A DNA stretch of 64,000 nucleotides from Burkholderiales bacterium C2 (GCA_005503085.1 SCOI01000001.1:124001-188000); one strand, 5' to 3'. Positions 30,945 through 40,031 are shown, counted from the stretch's first letter. Notes: generated from the letters alone by a model not told the origin. Made by a program: numbers and translations.

Positions 30945-31907
30945 TCAATTGAAGGCTTGGGCAAACAGATTCAGCACGCCGGCCGCATCGACGGCGATGC
31001 AGGCCTGCTGCGGCGGGCAGCTGCTCCAGGGCGTCTGCGCGCCGGTGGGTTTGTGGAAGTCCTGGATGGTCTGGCCGCGGGCAATGCCCTCGGTGACAAC
31101 GCGCACCGGGCCGCTGCGCAGGCGGAACAGCTCGGGTGCGATGCAGAAGGCCGCCGCGCTGGCGTCATGCGAGTAGATGCCGCCGATGCCGTCGCGCTCG
31201 TGATAGAAGTCCTGATAGTGGCGGGTCGCGGTCCACAGAAAGTCGCCGACGGCGCCGTCCTTGCCTTGCAGCGCGGCCAGGTACTGATGCTTCATCACCA
31301 CCTCCTGGGTCACGTCCAGGCCGACGATGACGACCGGCCAGTCGGCCGTGAAGACGATGTCGGCCGCCTCGGGGTCGTTGATGATATTGGCCTCGGCCAC
31401 CGGCGTCACATTGCCGCCATGGCCATGAGTGCCGAAGGCGCCGCCCATCACGACGACCTGGCGAACCTTGGAGGTGATCGTCGGGTCATGGCGCAGGGCC
31501 AGCGCGATATTGGTCAGCGGGCCGACGGCCAGCAGCGTGATCTCGCCGGGTTCGGCATTGATCAGATCGCAGATCAGCTGATGGGCCGGGCGGGCATCCG
31601 CCTGGGCCCTTGTGGCGGGCAATTGCCCGAACATGCCGCCCAGGCCGTCGTCGCCATGCACATGGGCCGGGAAGTCCTGCTCGGCCGGCGTGTGCAGCGG
31701 GCCGGCCGCGCCCTGCGCCACCGGCAGGTCCAGGCCGTAGAAGGCCGACAGGCTCAGCGCATTGCGGGTGGTGGTCGCGATGGGGGCGTTGCCGAACACG
31801 GTGGTCAGCGCGCGCAGCGCGATGGCCGGGTGGCGCGCCAGCAGGTGCAGCGCCATCGCATCGTCGATGCCGGGGTCGGTGTCAAAAATAACGGCAGAGG
31901 CTTTCAT
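30945..31907 (-). CDS. inosine-uridine preferring nucleoside hydrolase
   Basis: A 320-residue nucleoside N-ribohydrolase. The calcium/ribose-binding N-terminal motif is FDTDPGIDDAMAL, and a conserved VGPLTNIALAL segment and a C-terminal YSHDASAA region follow. It splits nucleosides into base and ribose. Ribose would then be phosphorylated by the ribokinase encoded upstream. The start at 31907 is set by the family N-terminus, and a longer frame into the ribokinase gene is rejected. Base preference (purine or pyrimidine) is not decided by these motifs. Confidence 0.9.
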   Translation of the reverse strand: MKASAVIFDTDPGIDDAMALHLLARHPAIALRALTTVFGNAPIATTTRNALSLSAFYGLDLPVAQGAAGPLHTPAEQDFPAHVHGDDGLGGMFGQLPATRAQADARPAHQLICDLINAEPGEITLLAVGPLTNIALALRHDPTITSKVRQVVVMGGAFGTHGHGGNVTPVAEANIINDPEAADIVFTADWPVVIVGLDVTQEVVMKHQYLAALQGKDGAVGDFLWTATRHYQDFYHERDGIGGIYSHDASAAAFCIAPELFRLRSGPVRVVTEGIARGQTIQDFHKPTGAQTPWSSCPPQQACIAVDAAGVLNLFAQAFN

Positions 31908-31930
31908 ACTGCAAGCACCAGTTCGGTTGT

Positions 31931-32857
31931 TCAAAGAGTGATTTCGGCGCGGCGCGGCATCGCCGACTGCACGCCGCTGCGGCTGACCGCAATGGCCGCC
32001 GCCGCCTGGCCCAGGCGCACCGCATCGGTCGCGCTCATGCCCTCGGCCAGACCGGCGGCCAGGCCGCCGACAAAGGTGTCGCCGGCACCGACGGTGTCGA
32101 CCGCCTTGACGACCCGGGCCGGCAGATGCTGGACGCCGGCCGCGCCGCACAGCAGCACGCCTTGCGCGCCCAGCGTCACCAGCACCTGCTGCGGGCCGCG
32201 CTGCAGCAGCGCCAGCGCCGCAGCCGCGGCCTCGTCGACGCTGCCGCTGGCCATGCCCGCGAGCTGGCCGGCCTCGGTCTCGTTGACGATCAGCCAGTTG
32301 CTCAGGGCCAGCAAGGCATCGCCGACCGGCAGCGCCGGTGCCGCGTTCAGAATCGTCGTGACACCGGCCGCGCTGGCCAGCTCGAAGGCCTGAGTGATGG
32401 CCGGCACCGGTACCTCCAGCTGGGCCACGACAACCTGTGCCGACTGCAGCAGCGCGGCACTGGCCTGCACATCGGCCGCGCTGAGCTGGGCATTGCTGCC
32501 GGGCACATAGACGATGGAGTTCTCGCCGCCCTCGCTGGCCACCATGATGACGGCGACGCCGGGCAGCGCCGCCGGATCGGCGACCACGCCGGAGGTCGCG
32601 ATGCCCTCCTCGGCCAGCGCGGCCAGCAGCTCCGCGCCATGCTGGCGCGTGCCGACCCGCGAGACAAAAGCCACCGGCGCACCGAGACGGGCCGCGGCGA
32701 CGGCCTGGTTGGCCCCCTTGCCGCCGGGCGCCATCACAAAGGCCTCGCCCATCAGGGTCTCGCCGGGTCCGGGCAGACGCCGGGAATGCGAGACCATGTC
32801 CATATTGATGCTGCCGACCACCACCACCTGGGGGGCTGCATTTGCGCGCTGCGTCAT
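31931..32857 (-). CDS. rbsK: ribokinase
   Basis: A 308-residue PfkB-family sugar kinase, with the N-terminal VVVVGSINMDMV strand, the ribose site APGGKGANQAVAAARLG, and the catalytic DTVGAGDTFVGG with the base Asp. It converts ribose to ribose-5-phosphate. No ribose ABC transporter genes are present, so the ribose most likely comes from the nucleoside hydrolase next to it. It is preceded by a LacI-type regulator 26 bases upstream. Confidence 0.93.
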   Translation of the reverse strand: MTQRANAAPQVVVVGSINMDMVSHSRRLPGPGETLMGEAFVMAPGGKGANQAVAAARLGAPVAFVSRVGTRQHGAELLAALAEEGIATSGVVADPAALPGVAVIMVASEGGENSIVYVPGSNAQLSAADVQASAALLQSAQVVVAQLEVPVPAITQAFELASAAGVTTILNAAPALPVGDALLALSNWLIVNETEAGQLAGMASGSVDEAAAAALALLQRGPQQVLVTLGAQGVLLCGAAGVQHLPARVVKAVDTVGAGDTFVGGLAAGLAEGMSATDAVRLGQAAAAIAVSRSGVQSAMPRRAEITL

Positions 32858-32883
32858 GACACTTCTTCCCTTTTTGTTTTCTC

Positions 32884-33894
32884 TCAGCCCAGTCGCTGCG
32901 GCGCGGAGGTGCTTTCGCGCACCACCAGGCGCGGCGTCAGCAGCACATCCTTCAGCGGCGCCGCCGGGTTCTCGATGCGGTCCACCAGCACCCGGGCGGC
33001 TTCACGGCCCAGCTCCTTGATCGAGCAGCCCACCGTGGTCAGCGCCGGGTAGACGAAGCCGCTCAGCTCGATATCGTCGAAGCCGACGATGGAGAGCTGC
33101 TGCGGCACCTTGAGCCCCGATTCGGCGGCCGCGCGCAGCGCGCCCAGGGCCATCATGTCATTGCTGGCGAACAGGGCCGTGATGCCGGCCTGCGCGCGCA
33201 GCAGGCGGCGCGCCGCCTCGTAGCCGCCGGCGCTGCTGAAGTCGCTTTCGATCAGCAGGCCTTCATCGGGCGTGATGCCGCGATCGAGCTGGGCACGGCG
33301 CCAGCCGTCGACCCGCTCTGCCGTCACCTCGAACTCGGCCGGCCCGCTGATGCAGGCGATGCGGCGGTGGCCGAGGTCCAGCAGATGCTTGACCGCCTTG
33401 TAGGCGCCGTCGGCATTGTTGACGCTGACCCGGTCGGCACGCGCGCCCGGCACCAGGCGGTCCACCGTCACCGAAGGCACGGTGGCCAGCTTGAAGATGC
33501 GGGCCAGCGATGCGGCATCGCCGGCCGAGGACAGCAAGAGCCCGTCGATGCGTTTTTCCAGCAGGGTGCGCATGTACTGCTGCTGGCGTTTCGGGTCGTT
33601 GTCGGAGTTGCACAGGAACACCGAGTAGCCGGCCAGGCGGCAGCATTCCTCGACGCCGCAGACCAGCTCGGCGAAGAAGGGATTGTTGACGTTGGGCACC
33701 AGCACGCCGACGATCTTGGTCTCGCTTTTGCGCAAAGAGCGCGCCACCGCGCTGGGCAGATAGCCAATCTCCTCGACCGCCGCCAGCACCCGGCGCCGCG
33801 CATCGGCGCTGACAGGCCGGGTGTCGTTCAGCACATGGGAGACGGTGGTGAACGAGACCCCCGCCAGGGCCGCAACATCTTTGATCGTGCTCAC
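32884..33894 (-). CDS. LacI-family transcriptional regulator of the nucleoside/ribose operon
   Basis: A 336-residue regulator with the LacI helix-turn-helix IKDVAALAGVSFTTVSHVLN and hinge (LPSAVARSLRKSETKIVGV). A periplasmic-binding-protein-like effector domain follows, with SVTVDRL, ITALFASNDMMALGA and IVGFDDIELSGF. It is the first gene of a four-gene operon with rbsK, the hydrolase and the deaminase, so it is probably autoregulated and responds to ribose or a nucleoside breakdown product. A perfect palindrome 38 bases upstream of the start is its probable operator. It resembles RbsR. Confidence 0.9.
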   Translation of the reverse strand: MSTIKDVAALAGVSFTTVSHVLNDTRPVSADARRRVLAAVEEIGYLPSAVARSLRKSETKIVGVLVPNVNNPFFAELVCGVEECCRLAGYSVFLCNSDNDPKRQQQYMRTLLEKRIDGLLLSSAGDAASLARIFKLATVPSVTVDRLVPGARADRVSVNNADGAYKAVKHLLDLGHRRIACISGPAEFEVTAERVDGWRRAQLDRGITPDEGLLIESDFSSAGGYEAARRLLRAQAGITALFASNDMMALGALRAAAESGLKVPQQLSIVGFDDIELSGFVYPALTTVGCSIKELGREAARVLVDRIENPAAPLKDVLLTPRLVVRESTSAPQRLG

Positions 33895-33931
33895 AAGGAC
33901 TCAGCGCTTTCCATCATCAATGACCACACAG

Positions 33932-33947
33932 TGGCAAACGTTTGCCA
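33932..33947. promoter_or_regulatory. LacI-family operator (perfect 16-bp palindrome)
   Basis: TGGCAAACGTTTGCCA is a perfect palindrome with the central CG step and AAACGTTT core typical of LacI/GalR operators. It lies 38 bases upstream of the LacI-type regulator gene, where it would overlap or follow the promoter and repress the whole operon. The palindrome is directly read. Binding by the adjacent regulator is inferred. Confidence 0.8.
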
Positions 33948-33998
33948 GCCACAAAGCATAGCTGAAACAAGCGGCGCAACAGCAGGCCGGCAGCGCTG

Positions 33999-34008
33999 TT
34001 TGCGCAAA
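33999..34008. promoter_or_regulatory. second short palindrome upstream of the LacI-type regulator
   Basis: TTTGCGCAAA is a perfect ten-base palindrome whose centre is 64 bases from the centre of the 16-bp operator. It could be an auxiliary, weaker LacI-family site allowing DNA looping. The core differs (GCGC instead of ACGT), so it may be unrelated. Confidence 0.3.
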
Positions 34009-34059
34009 TATCCGGGCCTGGCGGCTCCGGGCTTTCCCTGGTCCGCCGGCCCGGGCATC

Positions 34060-34094
34060 AAAAAACCCGCCGGGCCTGAAGGCCGGGCGGGTTT
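34060..34094 (-). terminator. rho-independent terminator of the sdh-gltA operon
   Basis: A nine-base stem AAACCCGCC / GGCGGGTTT with an inner GGCC/GGCC stem is followed, on the minus strand, by six U residues (six A on the plus strand). It lies 38 bases beyond the gltA stop and ends the sdhCDAB-sdhE-gltA transcript. Confidence 0.85.
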
Positions 34095-34131
34095 GGCAAC
34101 AGCAGCGGGCACGCGGCCCGCTAGGAATCGA

Positions 34132-35442
34132 TCAGCGTTGCGCGATCGGCTTGACGTCGCGCGGGGTGGAGCCGACGAAGAGCTGACGCGGGCGGCCGAT
34201 CTTGTACTCCGGGTCACCGATCATCTCGTTGAGCTGGGCGATCCAGCCGACCGTGCGGGCCAGCGCGAAGATCGCGGTGAACAGCGGCACCGGGATGCCG
34301 ATGGCGCGCTGCACGATGCCGGAGTAGAAGTCGACGTTCGGGTAGAGCTTGCGGGCGACGAAGTACTCGTCTTCCAGCGCGATCTTCTCCAGCTCCATCG
34401 CCAGCTTGAACATCGGGTCGTTGTGCAGACCCAGCTCGTCCAGCACCTCGTGGCAGGTTTCGCGCATCAGCTTGGCGCGCGGGTCGTAGTTCTTGTAGAC
34501 CCGGTGACCGAAGCCCATCAGCTTGACGCCGCTGTTCTTGTCCTTGACCTGCTTGATGAACTCGCCGATCTTGGCGACGCCACCCTGCTTCTGGATGTCG
34601 CCCAGCATGTTCAGCGCCGCCTCGTTGGCGCCACCGTGAGCCGGGCCCCACAGGCAGGCCACGCCGGCCGCGATGGCCGCAAAGGGGTTGGTGCCCGAGG
34701 AACCGCACAGGCGCACGGTCGACGTCGACGCGTTTTGCTCGTGGTCGGCATGCAGCGTGAAGATGCGGTCCATCGCGCGCACCAGCACGTCGTTGGGCTT
34801 GTAGTCCTCGCAGGGCGTGGCAAACATCATGCGCATGAAGTTGCCGGCGTAGCTCAGATCGTTCTTCGGATAGATATAGGGCTGGCCGATGGTGTACTTG
34901 TAGGCCATGGCCACCAGCGTCGGCATCTTCGCGATCAGGCGGATCGCGGCGATCTCGCGGTGCTCGGGGTTATTGATGTCGGTGCTGTCGTGATAGAAGG
35001 CCGACATCGCGCCGACCAGACCGGTCATCACGGCCATCGGATGCGCGTCGCGGCGGAAGCCGCGCAGGAAGAACTGCATCTGCTCGTTGACCATGGTGTG
35101 GTTGGTCACGCGAGCGACGAAGTCTTCCTTCTGCGCCGGGTTGGGCAGCTCTCCGTACAGCAGCAGATAGCAGGTTTCGAGGTAGTCGCAGCTGGTGGCC
35201 AGCTGCTCGATCGGGTAGCCGCGATACAGCAGCTCGCCCTTGTCGCCATCGATATAGGTGATGGTCGAGTTGCACGAAGCGGTCGACAGGAAGCCGGGGT
35301 CGTAGGTGAACTTGCCCGTCTGTGCGTACAGCTTGCGGATGTCGATCACATCCGGGCCTATCGTGCCCTTGTACAGCGGCAGATCCATTTGCGGGCTGCC
35401 ATCGGAGAACGACAGGGTGGCTTTGACGTCAGACGGGGTCAT
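34132..35442 (-). CDS. gltA: citrate synthase (type II)
   Basis: A 436-residue citrate synthase of the larger, Gram-negative hexameric type, with the N-terminal zinc-ribbon-like region and [13 protein letters not shown]. Catalytic segments are [14 protein letters not shown] (His), [14 protein letters not shown] (His) and NVDFYSGIV (Asp). It condenses oxaloacetate and acetyl-CoA. It is the last gene of the sdh operon, 27 bases after sdhE, and is followed by a clear terminator. Confidence 0.97.
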   Translation of the reverse strand: MTPSDVKATLSFSDGSPQMDLPLYKGTIGPDVIDIRKLYAQTGKFTYDPGFLSTASCNSTITYIDGDKGELLYRGYPIEQLATSCDYLETCYLLLYGELPNPAQKEDFVARVTNHTMVNEQMQFFLRGFRRDAHPMAVMTGLVGAMSAFYHDSTDINNPEHREIAAIRLIAKMPTLVAMAYKYTIGQPYIYPKNDLSYAGNFMRMMFATPCEDYKPNDVLVRAMDRIFTLHADHEQNASTSTVRLCGSSGTNPFAAIAAGVACLWGPAHGGANEAALNMLGDIQKQGGVAKIGEFIKQVKDKNSGVKLMGFGHRVYKNYDPRAKLMRETCHEVLDELGLHNDPMFKLAMELEKIALEDEYFVARKLYPNVDFYSGIVQRAIGIPVPLFTAIFALARTVGWIAQLNEMIGDPEYKIGRPRQLFVGSTPRDVKPIAQR

Positions 35443-35469
35443 GGGCGTTCCTTATGACTTCTTGGGGAT

Positions 35470-35745
35470 TCAGGGGGCGGTCCTGAGCAGGGCCAGGACC
35501 TCTTGCACATCGGCACGATCGAGTTCGCCTTCGGGCTGCTTGCGGCACAGAAACAGGTCCAACAAATCGTTGTCGGACAGCTCCATCAGCACGCGCAGGC
35601 CCTCGGCCTGATGCTCGGTCAGACTGCGGTCGTATCGAGCGAAGAAACGCTCGATGAAGAGATCATTCTCCAGCAGGCCGCGTCGGCAGCGCCAGCGCAG
35701 CTTGGAGAGGGCTCTCTCGTCGATCAGGGTGTTGACAGCGGTCAT
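35470..35745 (-). CDS. sdhE: succinate dehydrogenase assembly factor SdhE
   Basis: A 91-residue small helical protein of the SdhE/YgfY family, which promotes covalent attachment of FAD to SdhA. The diagnostic RGxxE motif is present as RGLLE, followed by NDLFIERFFARY. Genetic placement between sdhB and gltA supports the assignment. Spacing to neighbours is 22 and 27 bases. Confidence 0.94.
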   Translation of the reverse strand: MTAVNTLIDERALSKLRWRCRRGLLENDLFIERFFARYDRSLTEHQAEGLRVLMELSDNDLLDLFLCRKQPEGELDRADVQEVLALLRTAP

Positions 35746-35767
35746 GACTGAGCGGGGCCGGGCATCG

Positions 35768-36472
35768 TCAGACGGCGCGCCGGACCATCAATTCCTTGAT
35801 CTTGCCGATGGCCTTCGTCGGGTTCAGCCCCTTCGGGCAGACATCGACGCAGTTCATGATGGTGTGGCAGCGGAACAGGCGGTACGGATCTTCCAGATTG
35901 TCCAGACGCTCGCCGGTGGCCTCGTCGCGGCTGTCGGCGATGAAGCGGTAGGCTTGCAGCAGGCCGGCGGGGCCGACGAACTTATCCGGGTTCCACCAGA
36001 AGCTGGGGCAGCTGGTCGAACAGCTGGCGCACAGGATGCACTCGTACAGGCCGTTGAGCTCTTCGCGCTCTTCGGGGAACTGCAGACGCTCCTTGTCGGG
36101 CAGCGGCGTGTCGTTGACCAGATAGGGCTTGATCGAGTTGTACTGTTTGAAGAACTGCGTCATGTCGACGATCAGGTCGCGCACGACCGGCAGGCCCGGC
36201 AGCGGCTTCAAGACGATGGTGCCCGGCAGGGTACGCATATTCGTCAGGCAGGCCAGACCGTTCTTGCCGTTGATATTCATCGCATCCGAACCGCAGACGC
36301 CCTCGCGGCAGCTGCGCCGGAAACTCAGGCTGGGATCGACGGCCTTGAGCTTGTTCAGGGCGTCCAGCAGCATGCGCTCGGAGCCGTCCAGCTCGACCTC
36401 GAGGGTCTGCATATAGGGCTTGGCATCCTTGTCCGGGTCGTAGCGGTAGATCTGAAAAGTACGCTTGGTCAT
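35768..36472 (-). CDS. sdhB: succinate dehydrogenase iron-sulfur subunit
   Basis: A 234-residue subunit carrying the three Fe-S clusters that pass electrons from FAD to quinone. The [2Fe-2S] ligands lie in [13 protein letters not shown] and a later NGLAC. The [4Fe-4S] and [3Fe-4S] ligands lie in [14 protein letters not shown] and [17 protein letters not shown]. It starts 13 bases after the sdhA stop. All cluster Cys residues are present. Confidence 0.97.
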   Translation of the reverse strand: MTKRTFQIYRYDPDKDAKPYMQTLEVELDGSERMLLDALNKLKAVDPSLSFRRSCREGVCGSDAMNINGKNGLACLTNMRTLPGTIVLKPLPGLPVVRDLIVDMTQFFKQYNSIKPYLVNDTPLPDKERLQFPEEREELNGLYECILCASCSTSCPSFWWNPDKFVGPAGLLQAYRFIADSRDEATGERLDNLEDPYRLFRCHTIMNCVDVCPKGLNPTKAIGKIKELMVRRAV

Positions 36473-36485
36473 AGTGATTTACCTC

Positions 36486-38282
36486 TTAGAACGTACGGAC
36501 CTTGGGCGGAATCGACTCGGCCGTCAGCGGCTTCAAGTTGACCGGCTTGTAGTCCAGGCGGTTGCCTTCCGAGTACCACAGCGTGTGCTTCATCCACTGC
36601 TCGTCGTTGCGACCATTCGGATGGGCGGGCGTGTCGCCGTAGTCGTCCACCGTGTGGGCGCCGCGGCTCTCGGTGCGGGCCGCAGCGGAGACGATGGTGG
36701 CCTGGGCCGCCTCGATCAGGTTCTCGACCTCCAGCGCCTCGATGCGGGCGGTGTTGAAGACCTTGGACTTGTCCTTCAGCGTGATGTTGGCGACGCGCTT
36801 GGCGATCTCGGCCACCTTGGCCACGCCCTCGTTGAGCATGGCCTGGGTGCGGAACACGCCGGCATGCTGCTGCATCGCGGCACGCAGATCGTTGGCCACA
36901 TCCTGCGCGTACTCGCCGCTGGTGCTGGAGTCCAGGCGGGCCAGGCGGGCCAGCGAGCGGTCGGCCGCATCGGCCGGCAGATCCTTGTGCGCTTTAGTCT
37001 TCAGGCCGGCGTCGACGATGTGGTTGCCGGCCGCACGGCCGAACACCAGCAGGTCGAGCAGCGAGTTGGTGCCCAGGCGGTTCGCGCCGTGCACGCTGAC
37101 GCAGGCGCACTCGCCCACCGCGTACAGGCCGTTGATCACCGCATTGGGCTTGCCGTCCTTGGGCACGACCACCTGGCCATGGATATTGGTCGGGATGCCA
37201 CCCATCTGGTAGTGGATGGTCGGCACCACCGGGATCGGTTCCTTGGTGATGTCGACATTGGCGAAGTTGTGGCCGATCTCGAACACCGAGGGCAGGCGCT
37301 TCATGATGGTGTCGCCGCCCAGATGGGTCATGTCCAGCTGGATGTAGTCCTTGTTCGGACCGCAGCCACGCCCTTCCTTGATCTCCTGGTCCATGCAGCG
37401 CGAGACGAAGTCGCGCGGTGCCAGGTCCTTCAGGGTCGGCGCATAGCGTTCCATGAAGCGCTCGCCATTGCTGTTGCGCAGGATCGCGCCTTCGCCACGG
37501 CAGCCTTCGGTCAGCAGCACGCCGGCGTTGTGCACGCCGGTCGGGTGGAACTGCCAGAACTCCATGTCTTCCAGCGGGATGCCGGCACGCGCCGCCATGC
37601 CCAGGCCGTCGCCGGTGTTGATGAAGGCGTTGGTCGAGGCGGCGAAGATGCGCCCTGCCCCGCCGGTGGCCAGCAGCACGGTCTTGGCCTGCAGGATGTG
37701 GACCTCGCCGGTTTCCATCTCCAGCGCGGTCACGCCCACCACATCGCCCTCGGCGTCGCGGATCAGGTCCAGCGCCATCCATTCGACGAAGAACTGCGTC
37801 TTGGCCTTGACGTTCTGCTGGTACAGCGTGTGCAGCATCGCGTGGCCGGTCCGGTCGGCCGCCGCGCAGGCGCGCTGCACCGGCTTCTCGCCGTAGTTGG
37901 CGGTGTGGCCGCCGAAGGGGCGCTGATAGATCGTGCCGTCGGCATTGCGGTCGAAGGGCATGCCGAAATGCTCAAGCTCGTAGACGACCTTGGGCGCCTC
38001 GCGGCACATGAACTCGATCGCGTCCTGGTCACCCAGCCAGTCCGAACCCTTGACGGTGTCGAAGAAGTGGTAGTGCCAGTTGTCTTCCGACATATTTCCC
38101 AGGCTGGCGCCGATGCCGCCCTGGGCGGCCACGGTGTGCGAACGGGTCGGAAAAACCTTGGACAGCACGGCCACATTGAGGCCGGCCAGCGAGAGCTGCA
38201 AGGAGGCGCGCATGCCGGAGCCGCCGGCACCGACGATCACGACATCAAACTTGCGCTTAGGAATCGAATTTGCCACCGTCAT
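36486..38282 (-). CDS. sdhA: succinate dehydrogenase flavoprotein subunit
   Basis: A 598-residue flavoprotein oxidising succinate to fumarate. The FAD-binding motif is VVIVGAGGSGMRAS. The covalent FAD His49 lies in TRSHTVAAQGG, and HPTGVHNAGVL and GANRLGTNSLLDLLVFGR are catalytic or structural signatures. I chose the ATG at 38282, which overlaps the sdhD stop. An upstream frame extension runs through sdhD and is rejected. FAD insertion is probably aided by SdhE from the same operon. Confidence 0.97.
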   Translation of the reverse strand: MTVANSIPKRKFDVVIVGAGGSGMRASLQLSLAGLNVAVLSKVFPTRSHTVAAQGGIGASLGNMSEDNWHYHFFDTVKGSDWLGDQDAIEFMCREAPKVVYELEHFGMPFDRNADGTIYQRPFGGHTANYGEKPVQRACAAADRTGHAMLHTLYQQNVKAKTQFFVEWMALDLIRDAEGDVVGVTALEMETGEVHILQAKTVLLATGGAGRIFAASTNAFINTGDGLGMAARAGIPLEDMEFWQFHPTGVHNAGVLLTEGCRGEGAILRNSNGERFMERYAPTLKDLAPRDFVSRCMDQEIKEGRGCGPNKDYIQLDMTHLGGDTIMKRLPSVFEIGHNFANVDITKEPIPVVPTIHYQMGGIPTNIHGQVVVPKDGKPNAVINGLYAVGECACVSVHGANRLGTNSLLDLLVFGRAAGNHIVDAGLKTKAHKDLPADAADRSLARLARLDSSTSGEYAQDVANDLRAAMQQHAGVFRTQAMLNEGVAKVAEIAKRVANITLKDKSKVFNTARIEALEVENLIEAAQATIVSAAARTESRGAHTVDDYGDTPAHPNGRNDEQWMKHTLWYSEGNRLDYKPVNLKPLTAESIPPKVRTF

Positions 38283-38641
38283 CACAGTCTCCACAACACT
38301 TGGATCGCCCAGCCGGCGCAACCTACCAGCCACACCAGCGTGAACACCTGCAGAAACAGGCGCGCGCCGACGGGCTGCACATAGTCCATCCAGATATCGC
38401 GCATGCCCACCCACGCGTGGTAGGCCAGCGAGATGATCACGACAAAGGTCAGCACCTTCATCCACTGCGACGAGAAGATCGCCGCCCAGTGGTCATAGCC
38501 CAGCTCGCCGGGCATCAGGAACTGCACCAGCAGCACGACGGTGAACAAGGCCATCAACACGGCCGTGATGCGCTGGGCCAGCCAGTCGCGCAGACCGTAG
38601 TGCGCACCCACGACGATGCGCTTGGAACCAAAAGTACTCAT
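38282..38641 (-). CDS. sdhD: succinate dehydrogenase membrane anchor subunit
   Basis: A 119-residue protein with three membrane helices that anchors SdhAB and helps bind heme b and ubiquinone. The conserved GLRDWLAQRITAVLMALF segment leads into helix 1, and ISLAYHAWVGMRDIWMDYV carries the putative heme His and the Asp-Tyr quinone-site pair. It ends overlapping the sdhA start. Small size and context give the assignment. Confidence 0.93.
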   Translation of the reverse strand: MSTFGSKRIVVGAHYGLRDWLAQRITAVLMALFTVVLLVQFLMPGELGYDHWAAIFSSQWMKVLTFVVIISLAYHAWVGMRDIWMDYVQPVGARLFLQVFTLVWLVGCAGWAIQVLWRL

Positions 38642-38657
38642 TGTTTTAACCTCGCGT

Positions 38658-39101
38658 TCAGTACAGGCCGAAGAGCTTGGCCGCGACGGCCAGGGTCAGC
38701 AGCACGCTGGCGGCCAGCGTGAACACCGCCGACGAGTGGCCCTGCTCCTTGCTGACGCTGTGCGTCGCATCCATCCACAGATGGCGCACGCCGGCGATGA
38801 AGTGATGCAGATAGGCCCAGGCCAGGCCCAGCACCACCAGCTTGATGAACCAGGCCGGCACAAAGCCGATGCCGGCCACAAAGGCGTTGGTGAAGACGTC
38901 GTAGGAGATCTCGGATGTCAGGCTGTTGTCGAACATCCAGATGATGAAGGGCAAGAGCAGGAACATCAGCAGACCGCTGACCCGATGCAGGATGGACACA
39001 AAGCCGGCCGGCGGCAGCCGGTAGGTTCGCACATCGGTAAAGATATTGATGTTGCGATAGACCGGTCTTTTCTTGGCGGTACCGTTGGTGGTGCTTGTCA
39101 T
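38658..39101 (-). CDS. sdhC: succinate dehydrogenase cytochrome b556 subunit
   Basis: A 147-residue protein with three membrane helices. The family signature RPVYRNINIF and the SILHRVSGLLMFLLLPF quinone-site Ser/Arg segment are present, and HHFIAGVRHLWMD supplies the heme-ligand His. It is the first structural gene of the sdh-gltA operon. The ATG at 39101 follows an AAGG site by about seven bases. A TTG two codons upstream is less likely. It lies 95 bases after the GntR regulator gene. Confidence 0.94.
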   Translation of the reverse strand: MTSTTNGTAKKRPVYRNINIFTDVRTYRLPPAGFVSILHRVSGLLMFLLLPFIIWMFDNSLTSEISYDVFTNAFVAGIGFVPAWFIKLVVLGLAWAYLHHFIAGVRHLWMDATHSVSKEQGHSSAVFTLAASVLLTLAVAAKLFGLY

Positions 39102-39196
39102 ACCCAACCTTATGTAATCAACATGAAACCCGAGGATTTTATTGCAATGCAGCAGGAGCCCTGCGGCGACAGTGCGCGCTACGCAACGCGCAAGGA

Positions 39197-39988
39197 TTAG
39201 TTCAGCTCATTGCGGTAAAAGTGTGAGGCGGTGTTATAGAGGCCGCGCCGCAGCTCGACCGGCTTGTCACCATAGGTGAAGGACAGGCGCTCGACGCTCA
39301 GCAGCGGCGTGCCCGGCGCCACCTGCAGCAGCGCGGCGGCCTCGGCATCGGCCGCGACCGCACGGATCTGCTCCTGCGCGCGAATCATGTGCACGCCGAA
39401 CTCGGCCTCGAACAGGCCGTAGAAGGGCCCGCGGTGTTTTTCGAGCCGCTCGGCCGTCAACCCTTTGAACAGGGCGCCGGGCAGCCAGATATCGTCCAGC
39501 ACCACCGGGTGGTTCTTGCTGTGCAGCAGCCGGCGCACCTCGACCATCGGGTCGCCGGCACGCATCTGCAGCTGCTTGGCGATCCAGGCCGGCGCGCGCT
39601 GGCGCTTGCAGTCCAGCAGCTGGCGACCCAGCGCCTCCTGGCCCTCGTCGGGCATCAGGCGCAGAAAGCGGTACTGGATCTTCTGCTCGGCATGGGTCGC
39701 GACAAAGGTGCCCTTGCCCTGACGGCGCACCAGCAGATTGTCTGCCGCCAGCTCGTCGATGGCCTTGCGCACCGTGCCCTGGCTGACGCCGAAACGCGTC
39801 GCCAACTCGATCTCGCTGGGGATCGCCTCGCCCGCCTTCCACTCGCCGGCCTGCAGGCTGGCAATGATCAGCCCCTTGATCTGGCGGTACAGCGGACTGA
39901 AAGAGGGGCCGGCGTCCGGGCGTGCGGATTCGCCGGACAGCGGTGGGGCGGTCGACATGGCAGGCATTGCAGCACAGGTCGGGGCCAT
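39197..39988 (-). CDS. GntR/HutC-family transcriptional regulator next to TCA-cycle genes
   Basis: A regulator of up to 263 residues. The N-terminal winged helix is SEIELATRFGVSQGTVRKAIDEL. The C-terminal UTRA effector domain includes MVEVRRLLHSKNHPVVLDDIWL and GTPLLSVERLSFTYGDKPVELRRGLYNT. It lies between sdhC and mdh, facing mdh, so it probably controls the TCA genes on one or both sides and itself. In-frame ATGs at 39967 and 39958 are plausible alternative starts. No strong ribosome site decides between them. The effector is unknown, and a TCA intermediate is a reasonable guess. Confidence 0.88.
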   Translation of the reverse strand: MAPTCAAMPAMSTAPPLSGESARPDAGPSFSPLYRQIKGLIIASLQAGEWKAGEAIPSEIELATRFGVSQGTVRKAIDELAADNLLVRRQGKGTFVATHAEQKIQYRFLRLMPDEGQEALGRQLLDCKRQRAPAWIAKQLQMRAGDPMVEVRRLLHSKNHPVVLDDIWLPGALFKGLTAERLEKHRGPFYGLFEAEFGVHMIRAQEQIRAVAADAEAAALLQVAPGTPLLSVERLSFTYGDKPVELRRGLYNTASHFYRNELN

Positions 39989-40011
39989 TCGTCCATCAAA
40001 GTTGAGTGATA

Positions 40012-40031
40012 TCTTCTATAAGACATAAGAC
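40012..40031. promoter_or_regulatory. candidate GntR-family operator between gntR and mdh
   Basis: This 20-base stretch contains an inverted repeat TCTT-CTAT-AAGA (40012-40023) and two tandem ATAAGAC heptamers (40018-40024, 40025-40031). It lies 24 bases upstream of the regulator start and about 190 bases upstream of mdh. A related 7-mer, ACATAAG, occurs in reverse at 39109-39115 in front of sdhC. The symmetry and position fit an autoregulatory site. Binding is inferred. Confidence 0.5.

Noticed and set aside
34132-35442. Citrate synthase as a methylcitrate synthase
   Set aside because: Length (436 residues), the N-terminal zinc-ribbon-like part and the sdh operon context fit GltA. No prp genes are near.
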